NCBI RefSeq assembly: GCF_002951615.1
Contig: NZ_CP019063.1
Location: 485,464 to 549,463 of the forward strand
Source: Rahnella sikkimica
GTDB taxonomy: Bacteria; Pseudomonadota; Gammaproteobacteria; Enterobacterales; Enterobacteriaceae
Length of the DNA stretch: 64,000 nt
Direction of reading: 5' to 3'
Position numbers and translations under genes: made by a program. Of this stretch, positions 1 to 9,430 are shown in pieces (position 1 is the first letter of the stretch; the number at the start of each line of letters is the position of its first letter). A model generated the notes under the pieces. It saw only the letters and a list, made by a program, of their open reading frames with translations. It made no database searches and was not told the origin of the DNA.

Positions 1-248
1 CCTGAACATAGTATCGTCCTTGTATTCTGTGAAATGGTAATCATGTAATCCTGAAATCACAGGATTTTATAATTCGGTAATCCTAAAATATTGAAATCAT
101 CGGATGTAAACCTTATAGTAGTGCTTCAATCCTGTGATTCATGGATTTTTAAATCCCAGAATCCTATGATTACACAAATATTGAATCCCGAAATCACCTA
201 AGTCTGGGATTCATTTGTCTTCATTTAGCGCTTCATCAAGAGGTTGTT
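1..248. promoter_or_regulatory. Probable partition site / parFG operator region
   Basis: This AT-rich stretch precedes the ParF-like gene and holds repeated AATCC...GGATT motifs. The clearest are AATCCTGAAATCACAGGATT at 47-66 and AATCCTGTGATTCATGGATT at 128-147, with looser copies up to about 210. In ParF/ParG-type systems the small ribbon-helix-helix protein binds repeats upstream of parF, both as autorepressor operator and as centromere. The role here is inferred from position and repeat structure. No gene is seen. Confidence 0.6.
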
Positions 249-875
249 ATGGCAGCGAAAATTATTTCTTTCCTGAACGGGAAGGGCGGGGTAGGGAAAA
301 CCACGACGTCGATTAACATCGCAACCTGTCTTGCCCGGCAAGGGCATAAAGTTGTGATGGTCGATACCGATCCACAGGGAAGCATCAGCAACTGGTACGA
401 CGAAACAAAATGCAAGTTTGACCTGGCTGAAGCCGCATCTGAAAAAGAAGTCTATACCGTACGCAAACAGCTGAAAGAATATGATTACGTCGTCATCGAC
501 GGAGCTGCAGCAATCTCTGCAATTTCATCCGCAGCCGTCATGGTCAGTGATTTAGTGCTGATCCCCGTGACACCGTCACCTTTAGATTTCGCAGCCTGCG
601 GCGCAATACTTGCCGTTGTCGAGGCACGTGAAAATTTACAGCCTGTCATCGCGCGTTTTCTTATCACCAAGAAAGTCGCATCCGCTAAGATGCTGGAAGT
701 CCTGAAGGAATCCATTGCTGATACAGGCGTTCCGGCACTGCGCACAGGCACCACGCAGCGCCAGGTTTACATCCGTACCATGATGGATGGCGGAACAGTC
801 TTCGATACAACGGACGGTAATGCGAAAGGCGAGATTGAAATTATGACCAAAGAAATTACGGAGTTGTTGAAATGA
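249..875 (+). CDS. parF: ParF-type partition ATPase (ParA/MinD superfamily)
   Basis: Short (208 aa) Walker-type ATPase that would drive plasmid segregation by dynamic assembly on the nucleoid. The deviant Walker A motif KGGVGKTT is at about residues 12-19, followed by the VDTDPQGS motif near residues 38-45 and the [16 protein letters not shown] block in the middle. There is no N-terminal helix-turn-helix extension, which fits the short type Ib class (ParF of TP228) rather than P1 ParA. From memory the similarity to TP228 ParF runs along the whole length. The ATG start follows an AAGAGG ribosome-binding site. The gene overlaps the next by ATGA, implying translational coupling with the centromere-binding partner. 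Confidence 0.9.
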   Translation: MAAKIISFLNGKGGVGKTTTSINIATCLARQGHKVVMVDTDPQGSISNWYDETKCKFDLAEAASEKEVYTVRKQLKEYDYVVIDGAAAISAISSAAVMVSDLVLIPVTPSPLDFAACGAILAVVEARENLQPVIARFLITKKVASAKMLEVLKESIADTGVPALRTGTTQRQVYIRTMMDGGTVFDTTDGNAKGEIEIMTKEITELLK

Positions 876-1081
876 AAATGAAACTTGGCCAGCACAGACA
901 ACTGACTACAGCACTGGACGCTGTCGCAAAGCCGCCTGCTTCCGTGAAGAAGTTGCAGACTAACATCGATGAAGAACTGCATCGCCGGTTCAAAACCAGC
1001 TGCTTCCTGCAGGATCGCGAGATGAAAGACGTTCTGACAGAGCTGATCCAAGCCTGGTTGGTCACTAACGAACGTTCCTGA
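872..1081 (+). CDS. parG: ParG-like centromere-binding protein (ribbon-helix-helix)
   Basis: A 69 aa protein whose start overlaps the ParF stop (ATGA). The N-terminal third is basic and probably flexible. The C-terminal part, from [17 protein letters not shown] to LIQAWL, has the short beta strand followed by two helices typical of ribbon-helix-helix partition proteins. Its motif order matches TP228 ParG. It is expected to bind the repeats upstream of parF, repress the operon and recruit and stimulate the ATPase. A GC-rich hairpin with a short T run follows 20 bases after the stop. Confidence 0.85.
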   Translation: MKMKLGQHRQLTTALDAVAKPPASVKKLQTNIDEELHRRFKTSCFLQDREMKDVLTELIQAWLVTNERS

Positions 1082-1100
1082 TCGTTTGTACTGTCTGGAT

Positions 1101-1122
1101 CGGGCCTTCTGAGGCCCGTTTC
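1101..1122 (+). terminator. Rho-independent terminator after parFG
   Basis: CGGGCC (1101-1106) pairs with GGCCCG (1113-1118) around a six-base loop and is followed by TTTCT. It lies 20 bases downstream of the parG stop. Confidence 0.7.
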
Positions 1123-1388
1123 TGTGGTTAAAGTCCGCCAGCCCTCACTCTGCCTGTTGTTATCACTTCCCTGTCTCTTCCTCAAAAGCGTCGCCTGTAT
1201 CTATCAGGATCCCAAGATCAAATAGTGTTTTGTTTATTTTATAAGTTTAGATCTTTCTCTTTAAGGGTGGTTTTTTCTTATATTTATCAGTGCAGTATAA
1301 GCTGTCTTGTGGATGAATTTCCTGTCCCAAGTGGAGATCCTTCCTGCTGGATGTGGATCCTTTTCATGATCAATGTAGAGCTTTTTCC

Positions 1389-1397
1389 TGTGGATAA
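1389..1397 (-). promoter_or_regulatory. DnaA box
   Basis: TGTGGATAA is the exact complement of the consensus DnaA box TTATCCACA. It is embedded in one iteron of the tight first cluster. One-mismatch relatives occur close by (TGTGGATAG near 1440). Host DnaA would bind here beside the plasmid initiator. Confidence 0.7.
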
Positions 1398-2403
1398 TTT
1401 CCTTACAGATCAGTCCAGTAAATACGTGGAGTGTTTTTCTGTGGATAGCTTCCTTCACCATCATAATGAACCCACAACAGCTTAGATTTAACGCTAACGT
1501 ATTGCCAGTCATCATTTTTCTGATACGTGGAGTAATTTCCTGATCACCACAAGATCGCTAATGTGGAGATATTTCCTGTGACAGCGTCACGTTGTGTCAC
1601 GTAACAGGGAGAGGATCATCCTGGCCAGGCATAATCAGCTTCAGAAATCGGTATCCGGGCAGCAGAGCAGGGCATATGTGGAAGCTTTTCCTGATCCAGT
1701 TTATCTATATGTGGAGACATTATCTGATCTGATGGACGTTACGCATAAGATTACTGAAAAAATAGTACTTTAAAAACAGTGAATTAGAATAATGGTGACG
1801 TTGTCACGCACGTATATGTGGAAGAATTATCTGATCAAACGTCGGTGAGTTGGCGCTAACTGTCCTATCAGAGAACGCCTCCGGTGAGATACGTGGAAGA
1901 TTTTCCTGATCCGTTGATTTGCTATACGTGGAAAGATTTCCTGAGATCGTAACACCTCCTTTATGTGGAGTAATTTCCTGATTACCGATCGCGTATTCCC
2001 AAATGTGGAGACATTTTCTGATCCCAGGACGAGCTTACGTGGAAAGTTTTCCTGTAGATCCTGTTTCAGACAGGGAAAGGACCGGGTTGATGAAATGAGA
2101 AGGGGATCACAAAGCCGGTTCCGGTCAGTTAACGTGCTATTCAGGCTTACATGTGGAAGAATTTTCTGTTCGACAGGGGAGGTTAGCGCGTATTGCGGAT
2201 ATTCATGGCTGGAGATCTTCAGTGCTATAAGTGGAGTAATTTCCTGTAAAAAGCGAGCCGATCCAGCATGTTAAAAAAAGGATCCCAAATGGCGTGGAAA
2301 ATCATATGTGGAAGTTTTTCCTGATCGATGTTTTCGGATCCTTTGCTAATCATATGAAATTAAAGAAATAAATAACGCTTGTTTTTACTTTACGGCAGTA
2401 TTT

Positions 2404-2440
2404 TTTATGTGGAATAATTTACCCACTTTCCACTTATGGA
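2404..2440. promoter_or_regulatory. Inverted iteron pair at the rep promoter (probable autorepression operator)
   Basis: The last forward iteron (TATGTGGAATAATT from 2406) is followed at once by an inverted half copy (CACTTTCCACTTA, about 2424-2436), ending some ten bases before the rep start codon. In Rep_3 replicons an inverted iteron pair overlapping the rep promoter lets Rep dimers repress their own gene. The function here is inferred from that precedent. Confidence 0.6.
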
Positions 2441-2449
2441 TCCTGCTAC

Positions 2450-3436
2450 ATGGAACTGAATAAACTCACCGTAGTTCAGGGGAACGATCTTCTTGAAGGC
2501 GCCTACAGCGTTACTCTGGATGAAATGCGCTTGCTTAACCTGGCGCTGGCACAAATTGATAGCAGGAAACCTCAGCCGGACACGTTATATCGACTTTTCC
2601 CTCAGGATTACCAGCGGATCTACGGGGTAAACCCGACCAGCAGCCATCGCCAGTTGCGTGAAGCTGCAGAAAGCCTGATGAAAAAGCCGGTCACCATCTA
2701 CAAACCGGATACGAAAACCGGAAAGGTCCGTACCGTTCAGCTTTCGTGGTTCTCGCGGCTGGAATACGTCAGCAGCGATGATCACAGCGCCGTTGTACTG
2801 AGATTCGGTCAGGACGTCGCACCGTATCTGTATGAATTAAAAGAGTCTTTTACCAAACTCAATTTTGCTAATATCGCAAAACTGGATACGCCGTTCTCCG
2901 TGCGCCTGTATGGCTGGTTAATCAAAGCCAAAAACCTCTACGGGCGACGCAGCGGCAAAGCCATAGAAGTGACGCTGGATCTCAACTGGATGCGTGAGAA
3001 GGCCGGTCTGGCGGGTAAATACGAGGACTATCGTGACTTCCGCCAGAAGCTGCTTGAACCGACGATCAACCGGATCAACGCCAATACCGATATTTCTGTG
3101 GTCTGGGAGCCAGTGAAGCAGGGCAGAACCGTGGTGTCGATCAAGTTCGCCTATGTCGATGAGTCCGCGCCAGAAGCCAGCAAACCGCTGCGCCCGCGCT
3201 TACCACGCCGTCCGCGCGCGGTGGCAGGCTCTGCGCTGGAAGGCGAGTGGGCACGCCGTTGTATCACCATCTTCGAAGAATATCGTGAGAAATTAAGTGC
3301 TTACGACGTAGAAGAAAAGGCGACGTTACCGGATCTGCGCAAGCTTTCAGGCTGGTACAAGCTGATTGGCGAGAAGAGCAAACAAAAAGAGATCCTCTCC
3401 GAAGTCAGTTCCCGCAGTAAGAAAACCGCCGCCTGA
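2450..3436 (+). CDS. repA: Rep_3-family replication initiator (RepFIB-like)
   Basis: A 328 aa initiator that would bind the upstream iterons and open the origin. The N-terminal winged-helix region carries typical Rep_3 wording: VVQGNDLLEGAYSVTLDEMRLLNLALAQI near residues 9-37, then YRLFPQDYQRIYG and the LREAAESLMKKP helix. The second winged helix spans about residues 145-235, with FSVRLYGWLIKA and YRDFRQKLLEPTINRINANTD. The C-terminal tail is basic (RPRLPRRPRAV) and probably flexible. Length fits RepFIB-class initiators. The ATG start sits just after the inverted iteron operator, with only a weak ribosome-binding site. The assignment to Rep_3 is firm; the incompatibility group cannot be read from the sequence alone. 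Confidence 0.9.
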   Translation: MELNKLTVVQGNDLLEGAYSVTLDEMRLLNLALAQIDSRKPQPDTLYRLFPQDYQRIYGVNPTSSHRQLREAAESLMKKPVTIYKPDTKTGKVRTVQLSWFSRLEYVSSDDHSAVVLRFGQDVAPYLYELKESFTKLNFANIAKLDTPFSVRLYGWLIKAKNLYGRRSGKAIEVTLDLNWMREKAGLAGKYEDYRDFRQKLLEPTINRINANTDISVVWEPVKQGRTVVSIKFAYVDESAPEASKPLRPRLPRRPRAVAGSALEGEWARRCITIFEEYREKLSAYDVEEKATLPDLRKLSGWYKLIGEKSKQKEILSEVSSRSKKTAA

Positions 3437-3465
3437 CAGTCTGGCCGGAAAGCATTCGGAAATGA

Positions 3466-3498
3466 ACGGCGTATCTTCGATGAGATACGCCGTTTTTC
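3466..3498 (+). terminator. Terminator after the rep gene
   Basis: ACGGCGTATCT pairs with AGATACGCCGT around TCGATG and is followed by TTTTTC. It begins about 30 bases after the rep stop codon. Confidence 0.85.
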
Positions 3499-3588
3499 TT
3501 TGTATGGATCCGAAGTGTTAAGACGTCCTTCACAGTTAACTCACTGATTATCATGATCTATATAGTTAGTGAGTACTTACTGGGTGTG

Positions 3589-3610
3589 GGCAGGAAATCC
3601 TTCCACATTA
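3589..3610 (-). repeat. Single inverted iteron downstream of rep
   Basis: Read on the minus strand this is ATGTGGAAGGATTTCCTGCC, an iteron in the opposite direction to the main array. RepFIB-type replicons carry iterons on both sides of rep, where they serve copy-number and incompatibility control. The rest of the 3437-3749 gap holds only the terminator and the promoter region of the next operon. Confidence 0.75.
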
Positions 3611-3749
3611 GCCGTTTTGGCGGCTTTTTCAGCGTACTGCTCAAAAGCTATAAGCCATATTTTTTCGTTGTTAGACAAGGACAAACCCCAACCTTACTCT
3701 TCGTCATGTTTTGTAAACCTATTGCACACTTATTGATGAGGGATGTCAC

Positions 3750-5462
3750 TTGGCTACGTTACTCACTTCTGCCCCCGCGCAATCAGTCTCCCGCGCGCGC
3801 CGCAACGCTTCTTTTAAAATCGCATTGCTGGCCAGCGCCGTAATGTTTTCTTCTTTATCCTTTGCGGACGATGTTCTCAAAGAAGGCATCACGCCGGCCA
3901 CAGACGCCAGCCAGGTTCCTGCCGCCGCAAAACTGCGTACAGACACCGTGATCGCCGGGATCTCCGAACCGCAGGGGATTTTTAACCCTTACTTCTTCGT
4001 GAATGGCTGGGATGAAAACGTCACCAACGTGATTTTCGCCCGCCTGATTGACTGGGACAGTCAGGGCAAACTGGTTCCGGGTCTGGCAGAAAGCTGGACG
4101 GTCAGCCCGGACGGCAAAACCTACACCATCAAACTGCGGCCGAACCTCAAGTACAGCGATGGTTCTGCGCTGACGGCGGAAGATGTCGCGTTCACACTGA
4201 CCGTGTTGTATGACCCGAAATATGATGGCGATACCGATATCACGCTGGCGCATATTGCCGGTGGCGATGACTATAAACAGGGCAAAGCGGACAGCGTCAG
4301 CGGCCTGAAAGTCATCGACCCGCTGACCTTACAGGTGACGACCACCCAACCGGGCGCGACCACGCTGCAAAAAATCGGCGGGCCGGTGCTGTCAAAAGCT
4401 TACTACGGGAAAGATTATCAGCGCGGAAATCTCGACACCCTGCGCACGCTGCACGGCAAACCACTGGGTAACGGCCCATACGTTTACGACAAATACATTC
4501 CGGGGCAGGAGATCCGTTTCCATGCCAACAAAAACTATTATCGCGGCACGCCTCCGACGCCACGTTTCATTTATCGCGTCACCAATCCGTCGACCAACTT
4601 CCAGCTGTTCCAGACCGGTGATACTGATTACGACGCCTTTACGTCACGCCCGGATGATATCGAACAGCTGAAACTCCTCGGTTTTGCGAACATCAACCTG
4701 TACGGATCCAGCGATTACAGCAAGATTGAGTTCAACCTGCATCGCCCTATATTGCAGGATGTGAAAGTTCGCCAGGCGCTGATCTACGGTCTGGATCGCC
4801 AGAAACTGATCGACGTGGTGTATCAGGGCTACGGCACCGTGGCTATCGAGCCGATCGCACCAATCTCCTGGGCGTATAACACCGACGGCGTGAATCCGTA
4901 CAAATTCGATCCGGCGCAGGCCAACAAATTATTGGATGAAGCGGGCTGGAAAACCGGCACGGACGGGATCCGTGTGAAAGACGGCAAGCGTCTGGAACTG
5001 ACGCTGCTGGTCAGCAAAAAAGTGCTGAACGACGCGCTGATCCCGATTGCCAAAGAGGATTACCAGAAAATCGGTGTGCTGCTGAAACCGCAGGTCGTGG
5101 ATTTCAACGCGCTGATGTCACAGCGTAAAGCGGGGAATTACGATCTGGCGTCATTCAGCACCAGTACGCTCAACGATCCGCACGACGGCGTCTGGGATTA
5201 CTACAGCACCGAGGCGAAAGAGCAGGGCTATAACAATCCTGAAGTGGATAAGCTGATCAACGAAGGCAATGCGACGCTCGATATCGAAAAACGTAAGCCG
5301 GTTTACCACGAACTGTACAAAGTTCTGGCGAACGATCCGCCGGTGATCCTGCTCGGCAACCGTAAAATTCTGTCGGCCAGCAGCGCCCGCGTGACCGGTT
5401 TCAAACCGGATATTTACAACGGCCTGACCGGCAGTCTGCCGGATGTCAAAATCGTTAAATAA
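3750..5462 (+). CDS. ABC transporter substrate-binding protein, family 5 (peptide/nickel class)
   Basis: A 570 aa periplasmic solute-binding protein, first gene of a five-gene importer operon. The chosen start is TTG behind a GAGGGA ribosome-binding site; no in-frame ATG precedes it. It gives a basic n-region (RARRNASFK), a hydrophobic core (IALLASAVMFSSLS) and a probable signal peptidase cut after SFA, near residue 39. SBP_bac_5 wording follows: LVPGLAESWTVSPDGKTYTIKLRPNLKYSDG around residues 110-140, with the GNGPYVYDKY and FNLHRP..DVKVRQAL blocks later. Partner genes make it a Dpp/Opp-type importer. The ligand cannot be told from the sequence; the protein is longer than E. coli DppA, so a different substrate is possible. 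Confidence 0.88.
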   Translation: MATLLTSAPAQSVSRARRNASFKIALLASAVMFSSLSFADDVLKEGITPATDASQVPAAAKLRTDTVIAGISEPQGIFNPYFFVNGWDENVTNVIFARLIDWDSQGKLVPGLAESWTVSPDGKTYTIKLRPNLKYSDGSALTAEDVAFTLTVLYDPKYDGDTDITLAHIAGGDDYKQGKADSVSGLKVIDPLTLQVTTTQPGATTLQKIGGPVLSKAYYGKDYQRGNLDTLRTLHGKPLGNGPYVYDKYIPGQEIRFHANKNYYRGTPPTPRFIYRVTNPSTNFQLFQTGDTDYDAFTSRPDDIEQLKLLGFANINLYGSSDYSKIEFNLHRPILQDVKVRQALIYGLDRQKLIDVVYQGYGTVAIEPIAPISWAYNTDGVNPYKFDPAQANKLLDEAGWKTGTDGIRVKDGKRLELTLLVSKKVLNDALIPIAKEDYQKIGVLLKPQVVDFNALMSQRKAGNYDLASFSTSTLNDPHDGVWDYYSTEAKEQGYNNPEVDKLINEGNATLDIEKRKPVYHELYKVLANDPPVILLGNRKILSASSARVTGFKPDIYNGLTGSLPDVKIVK

Positions 5463-5476
5463 TCAGAAATCACGTT

Positions 5477-5498
5477 GCTGCCGGTCTTTACCGGCAGC
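5477..5498 (+). other. Intercistronic hairpin
   Basis: GCTGCCGG and CCGGCAGC form a perfect 8 bp stem with a six-base loop. It lies between the binding-protein and permease genes without a following T run. Such stems often stabilise the upstream mRNA and raise binding-protein output relative to membrane parts; that role is inferred. Confidence 0.6.
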
Positions 5499-5513
5499 TT
5501 CAATGAGAAAGTC

Positions 5514-6473
5514 ATGAGAAATTTCATTCTGCGTCGTTTGCTTCAAACCATTCCGATGTTGTTCCTCGCTTCACTGCTGATCTTCATGCTGTTCGCCAAA
5601 ACGCCGGGCGATTTTATCGACGGCAATATCACCCTGACCGCACAGCGTGCAGCCGAACTCAAAGCGTTATACGGCCTCGATCAGCCGCTGCTTAGCCGCT
5701 ATCTGCACTGGCTGGGAAACCTGCTTCAGGGCGATCTGGGCTTCTCGCTGCAATACCAGATCCCGGTGAGTCAGTTGCTGAATCAGTACATCTGGAACTC
5801 CTTCCTGCTGGCGACGATCGCGATGGTGCTGTACTGGGGGATCGCGCTGGCGGTGGGCATTGTTTCTGCTATGAAACCGTATTCGCTGTTTGATCACGTC
5901 GTCAGCGTGGTGATATTCGCGGCGATGTCATTCCCGACGTTTTTCCTTTGCCTGCTGTTGATCAAATGGTTTGCGGTTGATCTCCACTGGTTGCCGGTCG
6001 GCGGCATGACCAATACCGGCAGCGATGCCACCGGCTGGGCCTGGGTGATGCAGGTCGCGGCACATCTGGTGTTACCGGTGATTGCGCTGGTGATGCTTCA
6101 GGCGGGCAGCCTGACGCGCTATTTCCGCGCCAGCATGCTGGACGTTGTGCGCATGGATTTCATCCGCACCGCGCGCGCCAAAGGGCTGCGTGAACGCACG
6201 GTCATTTTTAAACACGCACTGCGGAACGCACTGTTACCGATTATCACGCTGTTAGGATTCGAACTGCCGGGGCTGTTTTCCGGGGCGCTGATCACCGAAA
6301 AAGTCTTTAACTGGCCGGGCGTGGGGCACATTCATATTGATTCGCTGGCAGCGCGCGACTATCCGGTGCTGATGGGATTTACGCTGTTTCTGGCGGTGCT
6401 GACCATTCTGGGCAACCTGATTGCCGATGTGCTTTATGCGTGGGCTGACCCGCGTATTCGTGTGAGGTCGTGA
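5514..6473 (+). CDS. Peptide-type ABC transporter permease (DppB-like)
   Basis: Inner-membrane permease of 319 aa from the ATG at 5514. A longer reading from 5475 would pass through the intercistronic hairpin and is less likely. The N-terminus MRNFILRRLLQTIPMLFLASLLIFML is the classic DppB/OppB first helix. The MDFIRTARAKGLRERTVIFKHALRNALLPIITLLG block near residues 215-250 is the EAA loop that contacts the ATPases. About six membrane spans are visible. Its stop overlaps the start of the second permease gene, so the two are probably translationally coupled. Confidence 0.88.
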   Translation: MRNFILRRLLQTIPMLFLASLLIFMLFAKTPGDFIDGNITLTAQRAAELKALYGLDQPLLSRYLHWLGNLLQGDLGFSLQYQIPVSQLLNQYIWNSFLLATIAMVLYWGIALAVGIVSAMKPYSLFDHVVSVVIFAAMSFPTFFLCLLLIKWFAVDLHWLPVGGMTNTGSDATGWAWVMQVAAHLVLPVIALVMLQAGSLTRYFRASMLDVVRMDFIRTARAKGLRERTVIFKHALRNALLPIITLLGFELPGLFSGALITEKVFNWPGVGHIHIDSLAARDYPVLMGFTLFLAVLTILGNLIADVLYAWADPRIRVRS

Positions 6474-7420
6474 TGTTTGGATCATTATTTTCCACTAACC
6501 GCCGGCTTCGTGAAGCGGAAATTCCGGCGATGGCGCAGGTGACACCGTCACCGTGGCAGCAGGCCTGGAAATCATTGCGCCAGAACCGGCTGGCGATGTT
6601 TTGCCTCATCCTTCTGCTGGTCATGGCGGTCTGGTGCATAGTGGGCCCTTACTATTCGCCATGGCGCGATGACGCCACCGATGCGCTGATGATTAATAAA
6701 GCGCCAAATGCCGATCACTGGCTGGGCACCGATTTTCTGGGACGCGACGTCTACACGCGGCTGCTGCTGGCCGGACGCATTTCGCTGATCATCGGCCTGC
6801 TCACTATGTTGCTCTCCGTGACGCTCGGGTATCTGATGGGCGCGGTTTCGGGGTATCTGGGCGGGGTCGCCGACAAAATCATCATGCGTTTTGCCGATCT
6901 GGTGATGACCATTCCGAGCCTGCCGCTGCTGATTGTGATGGGCGCGATGCTTTCGGAACTCGATTTCTCGCCGGATTCCCGCGTCTACATGGTGATCGTG
7001 ATGCTTAGCTTGCTGGAATGGCCGAAACTGGCGCGTCTGGTGCGCGGGCAAATCCTGTCCCTGCGCGAGCGTGATTTCATGCTGGCGACGCAGGTGCTCG
7101 GGCTGTCCGCGCGCCGTCGTCTGTTCGGCCATCTGTTGCCCAATACCGTGCCCATTCTGGTGGTAATGGCGACGATGGCGGTGGCAAACGCCATTCTCAG
7201 TGAATCGGCGCTCAGCTATCTCGGGCTGGGCGTGGTGCCGCCGACGCCTTCATGGGGAAACATGATGGACGCGGCCAACAGCCTGATCGACTTCCAGCGC
7301 CGTCCGTGGCTGTGGATGCCGCCGGGTGTGGCGATTTTTATCACCGTTATTGCGATTAACGTGCTGGGCGATGGCCTGCGTGATGCACTTGATCCTAAGA
7401 TGAAACGGAGCCAAAAATGA
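6473..7420 (+). CDS. Peptide-type ABC transporter permease (DppC-like)
   Basis: Second permease subunit, 315 aa from the ATG at 6473; a GTG three bases earlier is an alternative. The N-terminal WKSLRQNRLAMFCLILLLVM and the DHWLGTDFLGRDVYTRLLLAGRISL block are characteristic of the DppC/OppC family. The EAA loop reads FMLATQVLGLSARRRLFGHLLPNT. The start overlaps the stop of the DppB-like gene and the end overlaps the following ATPase gene by ATGA. Confidence 0.88.
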   Translation: MFGSLFSTNRRLREAEIPAMAQVTPSPWQQAWKSLRQNRLAMFCLILLLVMAVWCIVGPYYSPWRDDATDALMINKAPNADHWLGTDFLGRDVYTRLLLAGRISLIIGLLTMLLSVTLGYLMGAVSGYLGGVADKIIMRFADLVMTIPSLPLLIVMGAMLSELDFSPDSRVYMVIVMLSLLEWPKLARLVRGQILSLRERDFMLATQVLGLSARRRLFGHLLPNTVPILVVMATMAVANAILSESALSYLGLGVVPPTPSWGNMMDAANSLIDFQRRPWLWMPPGVAIFITVIAINVLGDGLRDALDPKMKRSQK

Positions 7421-8421
7421 CTGAACCGTTGATCCGTTTTAATCAGCTTTCGCTGTCATTTTCCAGCGATCAGGGGCGCGTGCGTGCGGTGCAGGATGTC
7501 ACGTTTGACGTTCAGGCCGGGCAAACTGTCGGCATTGTGGGTGAATCCGGTTGCGGGAAAAGCGTCACGGCGATGTCGCTGATGGGATTATTACCGCCGC
7601 AGGCCGCGCGCATTGATGGTGGCGAAATCCTGTTTCAGGGGCGTGATTTGCTGAAACTGCGCCCGTCGCAGATGGCGGATTTACGCGGCAACCAGCTGGC
7701 GATGATTTTTCAGGAACCGATGACCGCGCTGAATCCGGTGCTGACCATTGGTGAACAGCTGGTCGAGCCGCTGATCCGCCATCTCGGGGAATCGCCAAAA
7801 TCGGCCTGGGAAAAGGCAACGAAGATGATCACTGAGGTCGGGCTTGCGCGTGCAGAAAGCCTGATGACCAGCTATCCGCACCAGCTTTCGGGCGGCATGT
7901 TACAGCGCATCATGATCGCGATGGCGCTGAGCTGTAAGCCGCAGTTACTGATCGCCGATGAGCCCACGACGGCGCTGGACGTTACCGTGCAGGCGCAGAT
8001 CTTAGGGCTGTTACGCGATCAGGCGCGGCAAAATCGTATGGCGCTGATGCTGATTACGCATGATCTGGGCGTGATTGCGCAGATGGCCGATTACGTTGTA
8101 GTGATGTACGCCGGGAAAATTGTTGAGCAGGGCGCAACGGCGGAGGTGCTGCGCAATCCGCTGCATCCGTACACGCAGGGTCTGATCGCGTCGCGGCCCA
8201 CGCCGGGCGAGCGCCGTCGGCGTTTGTATTCCATTCCCGGTCAGGTGCCGGATCTGGCGGCGCTCCCGCCGTACTGTGCGTTTACCGATCGTTGCGAACG
8301 CGCCACCGACCGCTGTCGTCAGGGGATCCCGCTGCTGGAAGGGCGGTCGCGGCAGGCGGCCTGTTTTTACAGCGGGCTGAGTCCGGCGAATGAAACGACG
8401 CAGAAGGAGTTGCAGGCATGA
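7417..8421 (+). CDS. Peptide-type ABC transporter ATP-binding protein (DppD-like)
   Basis: Cytoplasmic ATPase of 334 aa. Walker A is GESGCGKS near residues 45-52, the Q-loop is [11 protein letters not shown], the signature is LSGGMLQR and Walker B is [12 protein letters not shown], followed by the switch histidine in ITHDLG. The C-terminal region has the oligopeptide/dipeptide extension with its cysteine cluster ([17 protein letters not shown]), which in relatives binds an iron-sulphur cluster. It works as a heterodimer with the next gene product. Confidence 0.9.
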   Translation: MTEPLIRFNQLSLSFSSDQGRVRAVQDVTFDVQAGQTVGIVGESGCGKSVTAMSLMGLLPPQAARIDGGEILFQGRDLLKLRPSQMADLRGNQLAMIFQEPMTALNPVLTIGEQLVEPLIRHLGESPKSAWEKATKMITEVGLARAESLMTSYPHQLSGGMLQRIMIAMALSCKPQLLIADEPTTALDVTVQAQILGLLRDQARQNRMALMLITHDLGVIAQMADYVVVMYAGKIVEQGATAEVLRNPLHPYTQGLIASRPTPGERRRRLYSIPGQVPDLAALPPYCAFTDRCERATDRCRQGIPLLEGRSRQAACFYSGLSPANETTQKELQA

Positions 8422-9401
8422 GTACCGACAATCTGATGAGTTCCGACTACCTGATAGAAGTGGACGGCCTGAAGAAACACTTCCCGATCCGTGACGGCGT
8501 TTTCGGGCAGGAAACCGGGCAACTGCGTGCGGTGGATGGCGTCAGTTTTAACATCCGCAAAGGCACGATTTTCGGGCTGGTGGGCGAATCCGGCAGCGGC
8601 AAAACCACCGTCGGCAGAACGCTGCTCGGGCTGTACGACAAAACGGCAGGCAGCGTGAAGTTTCGCGGTGAGGATTTGCACCGGCTCAAACCGAAACAGC
8701 TGAAAGCCCTGCGACCGAAAATTCAGCTGGTGTTTCAGGATCCCTACAGTTCGCTGAATCCGCGTATTCGTATTGGTGACGCGATCGGCGAAGCGATGCT
8801 GGAACATAAACTCTGCTCACGCGCTGAACTGCACGGCAAAGTGCTGGACGTGATGAAAATCTGCGGGCTGTCGCCGCTGCATTACAACCGGTTTCCGCAT
8901 GAGTTTTCCGGCGGACAACGCCAGCGTATTGGCATTGCGCGGGCGCTGATCCTGCAACCGGAATTCATTATTGCCGACGAGCCGATTTCCGCGCTCGACG
9001 TCTCGATTCAGGCGCAGATCATCAACTTGTTCTCAGATTTACGCGACGATCACGGCGTGACATTTTTGTTTATCTCGCACGATCTGGGCGTGGTGGAACA
9101 TCTGTGTGACGACGTGGCGGTAATGTATCTGGGGCAACTGGTGGAAACCGCGAGCCGCGATGCTTTATTCCGCCAGCCTTTGCATCCGTATACGCAGGCG
9201 TTACTGGCCGCCGTGCCGACGCTTGATCCTGACAGCGAGCCGGTGGCAATGGTCAGCGGTGAAATTCCGGATCCGTCAAAACCGCCGTCCGGCTGTCGTT
9301 TCCATACCCGCTGCCCGCGAGCGACCGAACGTTGCCGCGCTGAAATTCCGTTACTGCGTGAAGTGGAAAGCGGTCACCGCGTCGCCTGCCATCTTGTGTG
9401 A
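8418..9401 (+). CDS. Peptide-type ABC transporter ATP-binding protein (DppF-like)
   Basis: Second ATPase, 327 aa, overlapping the DppD-like gene by ATGA. It has Walker A GESGSGKTT, Q-loop VFQDPYSSLNPR, signature FSGGQRQR, Walker B FIIADEPISALD and the switch region FISHDLG. The C-terminal cysteine cluster (CRFHTRCPRATERC) is present as in DppF. It is the last gene of the importer operon and converges on a LysR regulator gene 29 bases away. Confidence 0.9.
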   Translation: MSTDNLMSSDYLIEVDGLKKHFPIRDGVFGQETGQLRAVDGVSFNIRKGTIFGLVGESGSGKTTVGRTLLGLYDKTAGSVKFRGEDLHRLKPKQLKALRPKIQLVFQDPYSSLNPRIRIGDAIGEAMLEHKLCSRAELHGKVLDVMKICGLSPLHYNRFPHEFSGGQRQRIGIARALILQPEFIIADEPISALDVSIQAQIINLFSDLRDDHGVTFLFISHDLGVVEHLCDDVAVMYLGQLVETASRDALFRQPLHPYTQALLAAVPTLDPDSEPVAMVSGEIPDPSKPPSGCRFHTRCPRATERCRAEIPLLREVESGHRVACHLV

Positions 9402-9430
9402 TTTCCGGTTCTTTCCCGCCGCGGCTGGCG

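Larger units (their letters stand above)
1221..2440. repeat. Iteron-rich replication origin
   Basis: I count about twenty direct copies of a ~22 bp iteron, consensus close to TATGTGGAAGATTTTCCTGATC, all on the + strand. GTGGA cores lie near 1309, 1331, 1353, 1391, 1425, 1441, 1526, 1562, 1678, 1709, 1816, 1892, 1926, 1964, 2004, 2038, 2152, 2230, 2308 and 2408. The first seven are packed at 16-36 bp spacing and the rest at 31-116 bp. An AT-rich segment (about 1221-1290) just before the cluster could be the DNA unwinding element. The array leads into the Rep_3 initiator gene, the usual layout of an iteron-controlled theta origin. No credible gene lies in this 1.2 kb. Confidence 0.9.

Noticed and set aside
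1963..2274. Open reading frame of 103 codons inside the origin
   Set aside because: It is made of repeated iterons in one frame, has no family-like composition and overlaps the Rep-binding sites.
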